Of a stretch of 64,000 nucleotides of DNA, positions 29,178-37,940 are shown in pieces. Source of the DNA: Desulfobacterium sp. (lineage in GTDB: Bacteria > Desulfobacterota > Desulfobacteria > Desulfobacterales > Desulfobacteraceae). Both the position numbers and the translations under genes were made by a program. A model generated the notes under the pieces. The model had not been told where the DNA came from. It saw only the letters and a program-made list of their open reading frames with translations, and did no database searches. How positions within the stretch are numbered: position 1 is the stretch's first letter; each line of letters begins with the position of its first letter. The stretch covers positions 1 through 64,000 of the forward strand of contig JAEINR010000005.1 of the NCBI GenBank assembly GCA_016342325.1, in the 5' to 3' direction.

Positions 29178-30287
29178 TTAGGCGAAGAGGTTGACCCCTT
29201 CACCGCTGTTTTCGTCTTTTTCAAAGGGATGGGTCTGGTCTTCGTTCCCATCTGTGGATTTCTCGAGGATGCTGAGTACGCTCCGCTCCAAAAGATAGAG
29301 CGATGGGAGGGTCTTGGAGAAGTGGACGGTCCCTGTACAGGTTTCGGTGGAAAACTCCAGAAAGGATGCCCGGATGGATTCGGTGATAGATGCTGGGCTT
29401 CGTCCGGATGTAGCGGCGGCATGGGTTGCGAGTCCGGCGATCCGGGTGACCGGCTCTTTGAGTTCGGCGGGGACGACACTGCTGTTTGTTCCGTTTACTG
29501 GGCCGTATGCCCTGATCCTAGAGTAAAGGTCGATGCTCATGGAGCTTTCGGTCTGCCGGCTCACCTGGTATTCCAGCGTATTTTCGGCCCCGGGATTTCC
29601 CAGAACCTTGACAGCAGAGACTGATGCAGATGACGTCTGGCCCGTCACTTCAACCACGGATTGCATCCTCTGGGCCGACAGGGGAGCGCCGACCCGGGGC
29701 AGGTCCTCCAACGTCACCATCCTTTCACCGACACCCGGCAGGTCTTCGGAATCCAGGTAGGTCATTTCGGCTGCCCACGCCATTGAAGAGGTTTCCCTGA
29801 AATCGGCTTTAGCCGAAGAGAGGGATTCCCATCCCGCCAGGTCGATATCCGACACTTTCGACGACGTATCAGTGCCGTTTCCGAAAAATTTATCAAGGAC
29901 GTCTTTGATGGCATCTTTGAACGCCTCGATATCCTTTAACTCACTTTCGCTGAGGTCACCTTTTACCGTTACATCCAAGTTTTCAGTCTGTATCAGCGAA
30001 TCTTCCATTCCGGGTATATAGGTGCCGACGGGGCGTAGGTAGGACTTTTGTCGGGATGTGAAGCTGGAGGAGAGCGTTACCTTATCTCCTTCCGCGGTCA
30101 AAACGGATATTTCTAACTCTTTTTCATTGGTTTTTAACCATTGCCTGGAGCCGGGCCTCAGGTCGGTTAAGACGGCAGGCACGGGCTGTTGATCGCGATT
30201 TTCTACCATGGAGCGTGCCGCCAGGTCGGTTATCCCGGCTGTTATCTTCAAAGTTCCAACCGACGTAAATCCATTGGATGTGTCCAT
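29178..30287 (-). CDS. Protein of unknown function, no recognised domain
   Basis: 369 aa, acidic, serine/threonine-rich, with no signal peptide or membrane helix. The middle carries LSESELKDIEAFKDAIKDVLDKFF (about residues 114-137), an amphipathic helix pair. I have the impression that similar segments occur in uncharacterised deltaproteobacterial proteins, but no family can be named. The C-terminal 40 residues are charged and likely disordered. It stands alone on the minus strand, divergent from the aldolase gene. Codon usage looks like its neighbours. A surface or regulatory role would be guesswork. Confidence 0.55.
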   Translation of the reverse strand: MDTSNGFTSVGTLKITAGITDLAARSMVENRDQQPVPAVLTDLRPGSRQWLKTNEKELEISVLTAEGDKVTLSSSFTSRQKSYLRPVGTYIPGMEDSLIQTENLDVTVKGDLSESELKDIEAFKDAIKDVLDKFFGNGTDTSSKVSDIDLAGWESLSSAKADFRETSSMAWAAEMTYLDSEDLPGVGERMVTLEDLPRVGAPLSAQRMQSVVEVTGQTSSASVSAVKVLGNPGAENTLEYQVSRQTESSMSIDLYSRIRAYGPVNGTNSSVVPAELKEPVTRIAGLATHAAATSGRSPASITESIRASFLEFSTETCTGTVHFSKTLPSLYLLERSVLSILEKSTDGNEDQTHPFEKDENSGEGVNLFA

Positions 30288-30441
30288 GTATCCCCTTTAT
30301 CGTCGTTTTCGCTGTATGTTAAAAAATCCGAGCAAACTTTTCTAAACATCGTCACGACAGACGGATTTCTTTAGTTTAATTGGTCTGAAAAATCAAAGAA
30401 AAATTATGATTTCACCGCCAACCCCCTTGTTCAGTATTTGT

Positions 30442-30456
30442 TATTGTGCAACAATA
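30442..30456. promoter_or_regulatory. Palindrome upstream of the aldolase gene
   Basis: TATTGT-GCA-ACAATA is a perfect 6-bp inverted repeat with a 3-base centre, 65 bases before the aldolase start and in the divergent gap. It could be an operator or overlap a -10 region. The regulator is unknown. Confidence 0.3.
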
Positions 30457-30520
30457 CCTGTTGATATCTGAAAATGCGATTTCGTAACTCACATTGTTGA
30501 TCCAAAAGGAGAAACCGCCC

Positions 30521-31576
30521 ATGACAGATTCTAATTTTTTAACCCGTGAAAAAATTCAAACACTTGAGTTAACAGCCGCTGCAATGGTGGCCAAAGGTAA
30601 GGGTGTTTTGGCGGCCGATGAAAGCTCCCCGACCATCAAGAAACGGTTTGACACCATCAAGGTAGAATCCACAGAGGAAAACAGACGATTATACAGGGAA
30701 CTCTTATTCACCGCCCCGGAAATTGAAAATCACATCAGCGGGGTGATCCTGTTCGACGAAACCCTCAGACAATCCGCCGGGGACGGCACCCCGTTTTCGA
30801 AACTATTGTCCGACAGAGGTATTATTCCCGGCATCAAGGTGGACAAGGGGATTATCCAGATCCCGGAGACCCTGAACGAAAAGGTAACCCAGGGCCTGGA
30901 CGGACTGGCTGACCGATTGGATGAATACCGGCAACTTGGCGCTCGGTTTGCCAAGTGGAGGGCGGTTTTAAGTATTGGCTACCATCAACCCTCAAACCTA
31001 TGCATTGCCCTGAATGCCCATGCCCTGGCCCGGTATGCGGCCCTGTCCCAGAGGGCCGGCCTGGTTCCCATCGTGGAACCGGAAATCCTGATCAACGGCA
31101 ATCACGATATCGAGACCTGCGAACGGGTCACCCAGCGAACCATGGGGTTCGTGTTTAACGAACTCTCCCTTCAACGGGTACGCCTCGAAGGGATGATTCT
31201 CAAACCAAGTATGGTCACATCGGGTGACGCCTGTCCGGAACAGGCGGATGTGGAAACCGTTGCCCGAAAAACCATTAAAATATTCAAGCGAAGCGTTCCT
31301 TCGGCGGTACCTGGTATCGCTTTCTTGTCCGGCGGGCAGACTTCCCAACAGGCCACGGCCCATCTGAACGCCATGAACCAAATTGGATCCACCCCTTGGG
31401 AGCTGAGTTTTTCCTATGGCCGGGCCCTGCAAGAACAACCCCTCGGCGTATGGAAGGGAAAACCGGAAAACAAGGCAGCAGCCCAGGCCATGCTCCTATC
31501 CCGGGCTAAATGCAATGGAGAGGCTCGTTTCGGCGCTTACACCCCGGATATGGAACCCCATTGGGAGATGGGATAG
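30521..31576 (+). CDS. Class I fructose-bisphosphate aldolase
   Basis: 351 aa. It matches the eukaryote-like class I aldolase: KGVLAADESSPTIKKRF near the N-terminus, KWRAVLSIGYHQPS around the catalytic lysine regions, VPIVEPEILINGNHD, LEGMILKPSMV with the Schiff-base lysine, and LSGGQTSQQATAHLNAMN. The enzyme splits fructose-1,6-bisphosphate into two triose phosphates or makes it in gluconeogenesis, without metal. The ATG at 30521 has AAAGGAG upstream. It is a single-gene unit closed by a terminator. Together with the PPi-phosphofructokinase at 50162 it supplies the upper glycolytic/gluconeogenic steps. Confidence 0.95.
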   Translation: MTDSNFLTREKIQTLELTAAAMVAKGKGVLAADESSPTIKKRFDTIKVESTEENRRLYRELLFTAPEIENHISGVILFDETLRQSAGDGTPFSKLLSDRGIIPGIKVDKGIIQIPETLNEKVTQGLDGLADRLDEYRQLGARFAKWRAVLSIGYHQPSNLCIALNAHALARYAALSQRAGLVPIVEPEILINGNHDIETCERVTQRTMGFVFNELSLQRVRLEGMILKPSMVTSGDACPEQADVETVARKTIKIFKRSVPSAVPGIAFLSGGQTSQQATAHLNAMNQIGSTPWELSFSYGRALQEQPLGVWKGKPENKAAAQAMLLSRAKCNGEARFGAYTPDMEPHWEMG

Positions 31577-31587
31577 GAAGGTACCGG

Positions 31588-31637
31588 CTTCACATGCGGT
31601 TTATTCATTTAATCCGGATGTGAAGTCATTTTTTTTT
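31588..31637 (+). terminator. Terminator of the aldolase gene
   Basis: Arms CTTCACAT / ATGTGAAG followed by a run of T from 31629, starting 12 bases after the stop. Confidence 0.75.
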
Positions 31638-32065
31638 CACCTTTAATAACTGGTTACGAAAATTGCACTCCTGGGTGTGAAAAAATCGTATTTTTCCATG
31701 TGGGCCGTTGGGGGAACGTGCAGTAAACAAGACCTCGAAATAAGACAGCTTTATTTAATATGAAAATTAACTTCGCGATAATATGTGGCTAAAATTCAAG
31801 TGTTTGATAGGTAAGCTGTAAAATTATATCAACTCTGAAACATGCTTTATCCGGTCATGTCAATTCACATTGGCATTACTTTTGCTATTCTTTCTCAACT
31901 GCCTGCTCCCGGATCACAATTCAAGGGGTTCAAATGTGAAATGTGCCTGGGAACATGGGAGTATTGGATTCATAGAATAACCGGAGTGTTTATCCTGCCA
32001 GGTAGTATTTCTGATCAGGAGGGATGGTCCATTAATGAGAAGAACAGTTTAATCCGGAGGTTCAA
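31638..32065. other. Intergenic region, no gene seen
   Basis: 428 bases, AT-rich. A 75-codon frame at 31842-32069 has no ribosome site and no family resemblance, and I do not accept it. The region should contain the promoter of the OmpA-type lipoprotein operon. Confidence 0.5.
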
Positions 32066-32188
32066 ATGAAAAAAGTAATGACGTCAGTTTTTCTTTCCAC
32101 CCTGATATTCGGTCTCCATTTTGCCGGAACCAAGTATCTCGCCCAGAATTATCTTTCCGGCCTGACAATTTGCACGGAGGCGATATGA
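32066..32188 (+). CDS. Small membrane peptide ahead of the OmpA-type lipoprotein
   Basis: A 40-aa frame starting MKKVMTSVFLSTLIFGLHFAG, with one hydrophobic segment (residues 5-20) resembling a signal or membrane anchor. CCGGAGG lies five bases before the ATG. Its stop overlaps the start of the lipoprotein gene (ATGA), and the lipoprotein's own ribosome site GGAGG lies inside this frame. This arrangement suggests translational coupling. It could be a functional small protein or a leader peptide. No homologue is recognised. Confidence 0.45.
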   Translation: MKKVMTSVFLSTLIFGLHFAGTKYLAQNYLSGLTICTEAI

Positions 32189-32814
32189 AACAGCGACGAT
32201 TCATCAGCATGACAATGGTTCTAATGGCAGTGGGGTTACTTTTCACTGCTGCTTGTGCAAAACAAACCGTGGATTCAGCGCCGGTCCCAGGCATGACCAT
32301 GGGCAAGGGTGCAGAGGATGTGGCTGCTGCAAGGGACCAGGAGCTTGCACGCCAGAAGGCCCTGGCGGAAGAAGCCCAAATAAAGGCAGAGGCATTGGCG
32401 GCTGCCCGCTTGAGGGATGCTGAGGCTGCCCGCTTGAGAGATGCTGAGGCTGCTCAAAAACGCGCTTTAGCGAACAAGTTTCAGCGTCAGGATATTCTTT
32501 TTGGCCATGACTGTTCCGACCTGTCCCCCCGGTTTAAAACAGTTCTCAAGGAGAAGGCGTTCTGGATCAAGGAAAACCCAATGGTTAACATCCTTATCGA
32601 AGGCCATTGTGACAGCCGGGGAACTGCCGCATACAACCTTGCAATAGGAGAAAGGCGGGCGCTTTGCATCAAAAAACATCTGATAGATTTGGGAATCGCC
32701 GAATACCGGCTGGCGACCATCAGCTTTGGGAAGGAACGTCCCATTGATCCGGCAGACAACGAGACATCCTGGTCCAGGAACCGGCGTGCCCATTTTGCAA
32801 TCAAAAATGAGTAA
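32185..32814 (+). CDS. OmpA-family (Pal-like) lipoprotein
   Basis: 209 aa. The signal peptide ends in a lipobox FTAAC (Cys about residue 22). The next part (about 45-95) is an alanine/glutamate-rich helix with an imperfect repeat AARLRDAEAARLRDAEAA, likely a coiled coil. The C-terminal OmpA domain (about 105-209) has LIEGHCDSRGTAAYNLAIGERRA and the NRRAHF end, which bind meso-diaminopimelate in peptidoglycan. It probably tethers the outer membrane to the wall. It is coupled to the 40-aa peptide upstream and followed by two hairpins. Confidence 0.85.
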   Translation: MKQRRFISMTMVLMAVGLLFTAACAKQTVDSAPVPGMTMGKGAEDVAAARDQELARQKALAEEAQIKAEALAAARLRDAEAARLRDAEAAQKRALANKFQRQDILFGHDCSDLSPRFKTVLKEKAFWIKENPMVNILIEGHCDSRGTAAYNLAIGERRALCIKKHLIDLGIAEYRLATISFGKERPIDPADNETSWSRNRRAHFAIKNE

Positions 32815-32840
32815 ATGACCTTGGCCGGGTGACAGGTAAA

Positions 32841-32865
32841 GCGTTTTTTTAAAATAAAAAAACGC
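32841..32865 (+). terminator. AT-rich terminator hairpin after the lipoprotein gene
   Basis: Perfect 10-bp arms GCGTTTTTTT / AAAAAAACGC with a five-base centre, 26 bases after the stop codon. Confidence 0.6.
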
Positions 32866-32897
32866 TGATGCACTCAACCGCTGATGCATGTCTTACA

Positions 32898-32933
32898 CCC
32901 GGCACGGGTATAACCTGTTGTATCCGTGCCGGG
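32898..32933 (+). terminator. Second strong hairpin after the lipoprotein gene
   Basis: 13-bp arms CCCGGCACGGGTA / TATCCGTGCCGGG (one G-U pair) and a 10-base loop. There is no T-run. It borders the transporter remnant that starts just after it. Confidence 0.45.
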
Positions 32934-32935
32934 CA

Positions 32936-33086
32936 CCTCCATCGGCCATTTCATTTTTAAGGCACCCGTCTATTAGCGCTTCCGGTCAGAAAGCATGCTT
33001 ATCATGGAAAGTGTTGGCGTCCTCAAACCCATGGCGGTCACTAAAAACTCAGCGACTGACGAAATCGGAGACAACAGCCGCAAGCA
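32936..33086 (+). pseudogene. Remnant of an EamA permease 3' end
   Basis: Side by side with the intact EamA gene, bases near 25195-25300 and this stretch share blocks such as CGCTTC, AAGCATGCTTATC, AGTGTT, CCTCAA and CGGAGACAAC in the same order. The translation (SMLIMESVGVLKPM...DEIGDNS) parallels the intact SMLILGSVFALNHI...DQVGDNG but is interrupted by a TAG upstream. The remnant joins directly to the truncated binding-protein gene. This is a scar of a duplicated or recombined transporter region. Confidence 0.6.
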
Positions 33087-33804
33087 CTTTTTAATGCGTT
33101 GGTCATTCCCAAAGGATCAAAGGCTGTTTTTTGGGGAAAAGTTTGTGAAGGTGCACAACAAGCAGGCGAGGATTTGAAAATCCGTGTTACTTACCGGGGA
33201 CCGTATACTGAAGATCAGCACACCGCCCAAAGCAAAATCATTGAATATGGGATCAGGCAAAACTACAATGCGATTGTTTTGGCTCCCACCCATGTCGATC
33301 GTGCGGGTCCGATCCTTAAAAAGGCTGTTGCAAGTGGAATCAAGATCGTGCTGATCGACTCAAACATGGACACGCCGTATCACACCAGCATCGTTGAGTT
33401 AGACAATTACAAAGCGGGGCAAATGGCGGCTGTCCATGCGGGCTTTCTCGTAGAAGGCGCCGGTAACGTTGTCCTTGCAAGACATATGGAAAATCACGCA
33501 TCCACCCATGCCCGCGAACTGGGAATTTTGGACACCATCAAATCCCATTATCCTCAAGTAAACGTCATCGCCGATCCTTATATGGGGTCATCCGTTGGTT
33601 CGGCTTATCGCATCATGTCAGGCATCATTGACCGCGTTTCAACCATTGATAGGGTATTTAGGCGTAAAAATTGCTTATCAATTAACCCAAGACGAGACTG
33701 TCCCTCTAAAAATTTACACCGACACAATGCTGATAAACAAAAAGAACTATCAAAGCCCAAAAGTACAAGCAATCATCAATTCAAATATAAGCCGACAGGA
33801 CTGA
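33087..33804 (+). pseudogene. Broken sugar-type ABC substrate-binding protein
   Basis: The first part (to about 33630) reads as a type 1 periplasmic binding protein core: LVIPKGSKAVFWGKVCEGAQ, IVLAPTHVDRAGPILKKA, IKIVLIDSNMD, LARHMENHASTHARE. The signal peptide is absent. Near 33630-33650 the frame shifts by one. The other frame then gives GYLGVKIAYQL, TVPLKIYTDTMLIN and QSPKVQAIINS, the normal C-terminal end, but about 60-70 residues of the second lobe are missing between the two. N-terminal loss, internal deletion and frameshift together make this a pseudogene. Confidence 0.75.
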
Positions 33805-33867
33805 GGACCCTGTTCAAATTCCGGAGAATCGCTTCCTGCTCCATTTGAAATTGCCTCGGACGAAAAC

Positions 33868-33906
33868 AACCGGCGTTGCCAGGACAATTCCATGGCAACG
33901 CCGGTT
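33868..33906. terminator. Strong bidirectional hairpin
   Basis: Perfect 14-bp arms AACCGGCGTTGCCA / TGGCAACGCCGGTT with an 11-base loop. It lies between the rightward pseudogene and the leftward porin gene that ends at 33956. Confidence 0.7.
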
Positions 33907-33955
33907 TGGTTAAATACCTGGTCAGAGCAATACCCCGCTCCCAGCCCGTTCCATA

Positions 33956-35260
33956 TTAAAACATATAACTTAGACTCATACCAAACTGATGTGAAACCGC
34001 TTCCTTTACTCTGGAGTTAATATACATCGATTCTACCGGTCTGGCATCTATATCCCTTTCACCTGTTATGGTGACATAGGCATAGTGGCTGTCAACTGTC
34101 CAGTTTCCGAATTTATAACCAAACCCGGCGGAAAACATATGCCTGTCTGATGATGGCATTGCGTAATCTATTGAGGAATCCGGAATGGGTGATTCATCGA
34201 AAAGATATCCGCATCTCACGGCAAATGCATCCGTCATCTGATAATCAGCGCCAAATCTTATGCTGTATACATCATCCCAGTTTTTTTCCACGGTCTGGGT
34301 ACCCAGGCCGTTGTCGAGCTTGAATTTTAGCTCCTGATAACTTGACCAGCCCGTCATTACAAGATCTACTTCAAGGGTTAGTTTTGGAGAGGCCTTGTAC
34401 GCTATGCCTGTCCAGAGAACCTGGGGCAGAGTCACATCACCTGAAATTGCAGCATTATAAATCTGGGTTGAAAAAGGAGCAGGGATATTGGCGTAGTTTG
34501 CATCGCCTTTCAGCGTATAATCAACCTCGGATCTATAATTCAGACCAAATGACCATTTCTCGTTCATGGTATAAAAAAGTGACAGATTATATCTGAACTC
34601 CGCATTCTCATCTGCAAATAGTTTCTGGTCAATATCGATTCCTTTAAGGTGATTGAATAACGGATCTGCCGCCGCTTGTTCAGCTGTTAATCCTTTACCC
34701 TGCTGATAAACAACCCCGGAATTAATTTTTTGTTGAAACTCAACTTCAAATTGCTGAACAGAAACACCAAATCCAACGGAGAGTGAATCATTAACTTTAT
34801 AAACAATATTCGGGTTCAGTTCTTTTGCAACATTTGCTGAATAATAGGTGTTGTATCTTCCCTCCCAGTCTTTTTCATATTCAGCTGAGAGTCCAAAGGG
34901 TGAAAACATACCTAACCCGAACCAGAATTTTTCATTAATTTTAGTAGATGCGTAAAAATACGGTACGGGTACAATATCATCAACACTGTTTGAAGTCGGG
35001 CCATTCTCAAATTCGAGTTTCGCACCGCCGGTGGTATACGTTGTAAATCCGGTCATGATCTGAGTACCGTCAAGCTGTGTTATACCGGCCGGATTGTACC
35101 ATACGGCAGACGGATCATCTGCTGTAGCTGCAAAGGCACCGGCAACAGCAGCACCCGTCGGACTGTTTTCATAAAGAGCGAAACCTGATGCTCTAGATGA
35201 ACTGCTCCAGATTAAAGATACGGTGAAAAGCAAAAAACAATAACATAATCCCTTTTTCAT
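33956..35260 (-). CDS. FadL/OMPP1-type outer-membrane channel
   Basis: 434 aa. A signal peptide (residues 1-25, ending near SRASG) is followed by the typical FadL N-terminal hatch region FALYENSPTGAAVAGAF and DPSAVWYNPAGITQL. Alternating beta strands run to a C-terminal aromatic SLSYMF, the sorting signal for outer-membrane barrels. Members carry long-chain fatty acids or other hydrophobic compounds, including hydrocarbons, across the outer membrane. The ATG at 35260 has GGGGG upstream and is preferred over the start at 35272. The divergent neighbour is a 5'-nucleotidase lipoprotein, with a perfect inverted repeat between them. Confidence 0.88.
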   Translation of the reverse strand: MKKGLCYCFLLFTVSLIWSSSSRASGFALYENSPTGAAVAGAFAATADDPSAVWYNPAGITQLDGTQIMTGFTTYTTGGAKLEFENGPTSNSVDDIVPVPYFYASTKINEKFWFGLGMFSPFGLSAEYEKDWEGRYNTYYSANVAKELNPNIVYKVNDSLSVGFGVSVQQFEVEFQQKINSGVVYQQGKGLTAEQAAADPLFNHLKGIDIDQKLFADENAEFRYNLSLFYTMNEKWSFGLNYRSEVDYTLKGDANYANIPAPFSTQIYNAAISGDVTLPQVLWTGIAYKASPKLTLEVDLVMTGWSSYQELKFKLDNGLGTQTVEKNWDDVYSIRFGADYQMTDAFAVRCGYLFDESPIPDSSIDYAMPSSDRHMFSAGFGYKFGNWTVDSHYAYVTITGERDIDARPVESMYINSRVKEAVSHQFGMSLSYMF

Positions 35261-35497
35261 GATTACCCCCATTCCCTTTGTTTCACATCTCAGCTATGAA
35301 CCAGAAGTTGATTCAAACCCGGTTTTAATGACATTTTAAACTAATATATCTTGAGAATAACTTTACTATCAGAAAAATCAGCACATGTAAACTAAACAAT
35401 GTTCATAACGAGTAAAACACGGTCTATGCTTGGCTGAACGATGTTCTGCATGAGTAATTAATTCGTTTTTAATTGCTTTTTATGGAAAAAAAATATA

Positions 35498-35536
35498 CGG
35501 ATATAACTTCGTGTTAAAAATACGAAGTTATATCCG
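35498..35536. repeat. Perfect 15-bp inverted repeat in the divergent promoter region
   Basis: The arms CGGATATAACTTCGT / ACGAAGTTATATCCG are separated by nine AT-rich bases. The repeat lies 69 bases before the 5'-nucleotidase start and 237 bases from the porin start. On the minus strand the hairpin is followed by a T-run, so it could stop antisense transcription. Alternatively it is an operator for a dimeric regulator or a recombinase site. The inner 10 bases of each arm equal those of loxP (ATAACTTCGT), but the spacing differs (9 rather than 14 bases). The remainder of 35261-35605 holds no gene. Confidence 0.6.
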
Positions 35537-35605
35537 ACCAAAGTATAGCGAACGGGTTTGAATTAAGGTTTCAGGTACGTTATTATTAATAATTTTGGAG
35601 GCTGT

Positions 35606-37864
35606 ATGAAAAAAAGTATTGGTATCGCAATTTTCGTTTTTTTCATTGCGATTTGCATCTCAGGTTGCAATAGCTCATCGTCTGATTCAAACGGAGAGCT
35701 TAGCGTCACCCTTCTTCAAACAACAGATGTCCATGACAGGGCAGGGGGTACAGGTGCATCAGCCAGCTATTCACCCCTTGACGGAATCGACAGTTCTGAT
35801 TCTACTGATCTCACAAAGGGTGGGTATGCAAGGCTTGCCGCAAAAATAGGTGAGATCAGAAACGCCAAAAACAATAAAAACATCCTCCTGGTTGATTCCG
35901 GAGATTTCCTTATGGGTACTGTTTACGACTTTACCCTGGGAGCCGGAACCGAGAATGCAAAGCTTGCCTCTCTTGCTTTTGCATTTATGGAGAGTATTGC
36001 ATATGATGCCATCACCCTGGGTAATCATGAATTTGATTTCGGACCGGGTGCCCTGTACAACTTTATCGACCAGGCCATGGGCAATGACGGGAACGGATTT
36101 TCCATTCCTATACTTGCAAGTAATATGGTAACGGATAAGACCCCCGGCACAAGCGATGACGGACTTGAATCTCTGGTGGCAGCGGGCATCATAAAAGGGG
36201 TAGAGATAAAAACCCTTGATAATGGTATCAAAGTCGGTCTGATCGGTTTAATGGGGGCAAACGCAGAAACAGTCGCACCACTTGCTTCCCCTGTAAAATT
36301 TCTCAATGATATGACAAAGGCCGATGAAATCAGCGCCCTCCAGACCATCGTCACGAACCTTAAAAAAGAGGTTGATCTTGTCATTGCCTTATCCCACTCG
36401 GGTGTTTCCAAGACTGATCCGGCAAATCCTGAAGGCGACGATATTACCATGGCTCAGAAAATTTCCGGCATAGATATTATTGCCTCGGGCCACGATCACG
36501 TAATGACAGAGTCGGTGATTGAAGTTAAAAATGAGGATCACACAACCTATGTCATCTGCGCCGGTAATTACGGAAAAAACCTTGCAGAACTTCAGATCAG
36601 CTACATCCCCGGTACAGGTATTACAGGCGTTGCCCTTACAAATCATTCAATTGATGACTCCATTGAAGGTGATTCTGCAACCCAGTTTATTGTAAACATG
36701 TATGAACAAGGTATTAACGCAATTTTAGCCGCTTCCGGTCTGACCGTGCACAAGACTGTCGGCACAACCGATTCTGATAATATTGGTAAACCCTATCTTG
36801 CAAAAGAGGCGGGGATGGGCAATCTTGTTGCTGACTCTTTAAGATACCTCACACTGCCCTATGTCCAGGCAGGCGCGATTACAACACCGACCCTTGGTGT
36901 CGTGGCCAACGGTGTTGTAAGAAACGGTTTTTACCAGGGTCAAGTGATCAGCTTTGCTGACCTTTACAGCGTCCTCCCCCTTGGCATGACCCTTGATCCG
37001 GCCCAGCAGAATGTTCCGGGATATCCCTTGGTTCAGGTCTATCTGTCAGGGGCTGAGATTAAAAATATGTGCCAGCTTATCTCCTATGTGATGGCAGCGA
37101 ATGATACTGATTTCATAAACGCCTTGCCAGCATTAAGCGCGCTGGAAGCCCAGCAGCGAATGGGCTTATTTAAATTGGCAGTCGGTCTCAATTCAGGGTC
37201 TCCCACGGATTTAGGTACCTATTCCACTTACGTATTACCGGCCGCCGGAACCTTTCCGGCTGATCAGGCGATAGCCGCTTTTGATGCCGTCGGCACAAAT
37301 GATTCAGCGGCCTGCCGGGCAGCATCTGCCGTATATGCAATGACTGCTCTTAATGGAGAACAGGGACTTAGACTCGTACTCCCAATGCTGGGTAATGATT
37401 ATTTTCTTCATACGTCCGGCGTGCAATATACCCATGCCGGAAGTGCCGGTCTTTACAAGGTCGACCCTGCTTCAGCCAAGATGTACGCCAATACGGATAT
37501 TCAATGCGCAGGAGAAGCAACTGCCATTGAGGACGCAACCCTTTACCCCGTTGTCGTTGATATTTATGTCGTGCTTATGATGAAGGATCCTATTTTTATC
37601 ACCATGCTTTCAGGTCTTGGGATACCTGTGATACCGACAAACCAGGACGCCAGTGTTGTCGTTGACCAGACCAATCTTCTTAATTTCAGAATTGATGCGG
37701 ATCCAATAACTGAAGGCAATCAGGAAATAAAAGAATGGCAGGCATTTTTAACCTACCTGACATCACCTGCCACCAGCCTGGGGCTTGAAGGATTGATTCC
37801 TGACTCAGCTTACGGGGCAGATGCAATCAATACCGGTTCCTCAAGCAGAATAAACCAGCCCTGA
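35606..37864 (+). CDS. 5'-nucleotidase/UshA-family lipoprotein
   Basis: 752 aa. The signal peptide has lipobox CISGC. The N-terminal metallophosphoesterase domain (about 28-290) has all metal-binding motifs: TTDVHD, VDSGDF, TLGNHEFDFGP, IALSHSG and ASGHDHV. A C-terminal 5'-nucleotidase domain (about 340-620) follows, with GNLVADSLRYL and ANGVVRNGFYQGQVI. The last 130 residues are an extra tail. The enzyme should hydrolyse extracellular nucleotides or related phosphoesters at the cell surface. At 752 residues it is longer than UshA (550). AGGAGG-like GGAGG precedes the ATG. It is followed by a perfect terminator. Confidence 0.88.
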   Translation: MKKSIGIAIFVFFIAICISGCNSSSSDSNGELSVTLLQTTDVHDRAGGTGASASYSPLDGIDSSDSTDLTKGGYARLAAKIGEIRNAKNNKNILLVDSGDFLMGTVYDFTLGAGTENAKLASLAFAFMESIAYDAITLGNHEFDFGPGALYNFIDQAMGNDGNGFSIPILASNMVTDKTPGTSDDGLESLVAAGIIKGVEIKTLDNGIKVGLIGLMGANAETVAPLASPVKFLNDMTKADEISALQTIVTNLKKEVDLVIALSHSGVSKTDPANPEGDDITMAQKISGIDIIASGHDHVMTESVIEVKNEDHTTYVICAGNYGKNLAELQISYIPGTGITGVALTNHSIDDSIEGDSATQFIVNMYEQGINAILAASGLTVHKTVGTTDSDNIGKPYLAKEAGMGNLVADSLRYLTLPYVQAGAITTPTLGVVANGVVRNGFYQGQVISFADLYSVLPLGMTLDPAQQNVPGYPLVQVYLSGAEIKNMCQLISYVMAANDTDFINALPALSALEAQQRMGLFKLAVGLNSGSPTDLGTYSTYVLPAAGTFPADQAIAAFDAVGTNDSAACRAASAVYAMTALNGEQGLRLVLPMLGNDYFLHTSGVQYTHAGSAGLYKVDPASAKMYANTDIQCAGEATAIEDATLYPVVVDIYVVLMMKDPIFITMLSGLGIPVIPTNQDASVVVDQTNLLNFRIDADPITEGNQEIKEWQAFLTYLTSPATSLGLEGLIPDSAYGADAINTGSSSRINQP

Positions 37865-37877
37865 TTTATACGATGAA

Positions 37878-37908
37878 TGGGGGAGGTAATCAGTGATTAC
37901 CTCCCCCA
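37878..37908. terminator. Perfect palindromic terminator between convergent genes
   Basis: Perfect 15-bp arms TGGGGGAGGTAATCA / TGATTACCTCCCCCA around one base, between the ends of the nucleotidase (+) and the sulfite reductase (-) genes. It can serve both directions. Confidence 0.7.
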
Positions 37909-37940
37909 CAATTCCCAGATGGTCAATCGTATCGGGGTGC

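Noticed and set aside
31842-32069. 75-codon rightward frame before the lipoprotein operon
   Set aside because: No ribosome site, no recognisable domain, and it overlaps the better supported 40-aa frame start.
35498-35536. Genuine loxP site
   Set aside because: The spacer and inner arm bases differ from loxP and no Cre-like gene is visible; kept only as an inverted repeat of unknown role.
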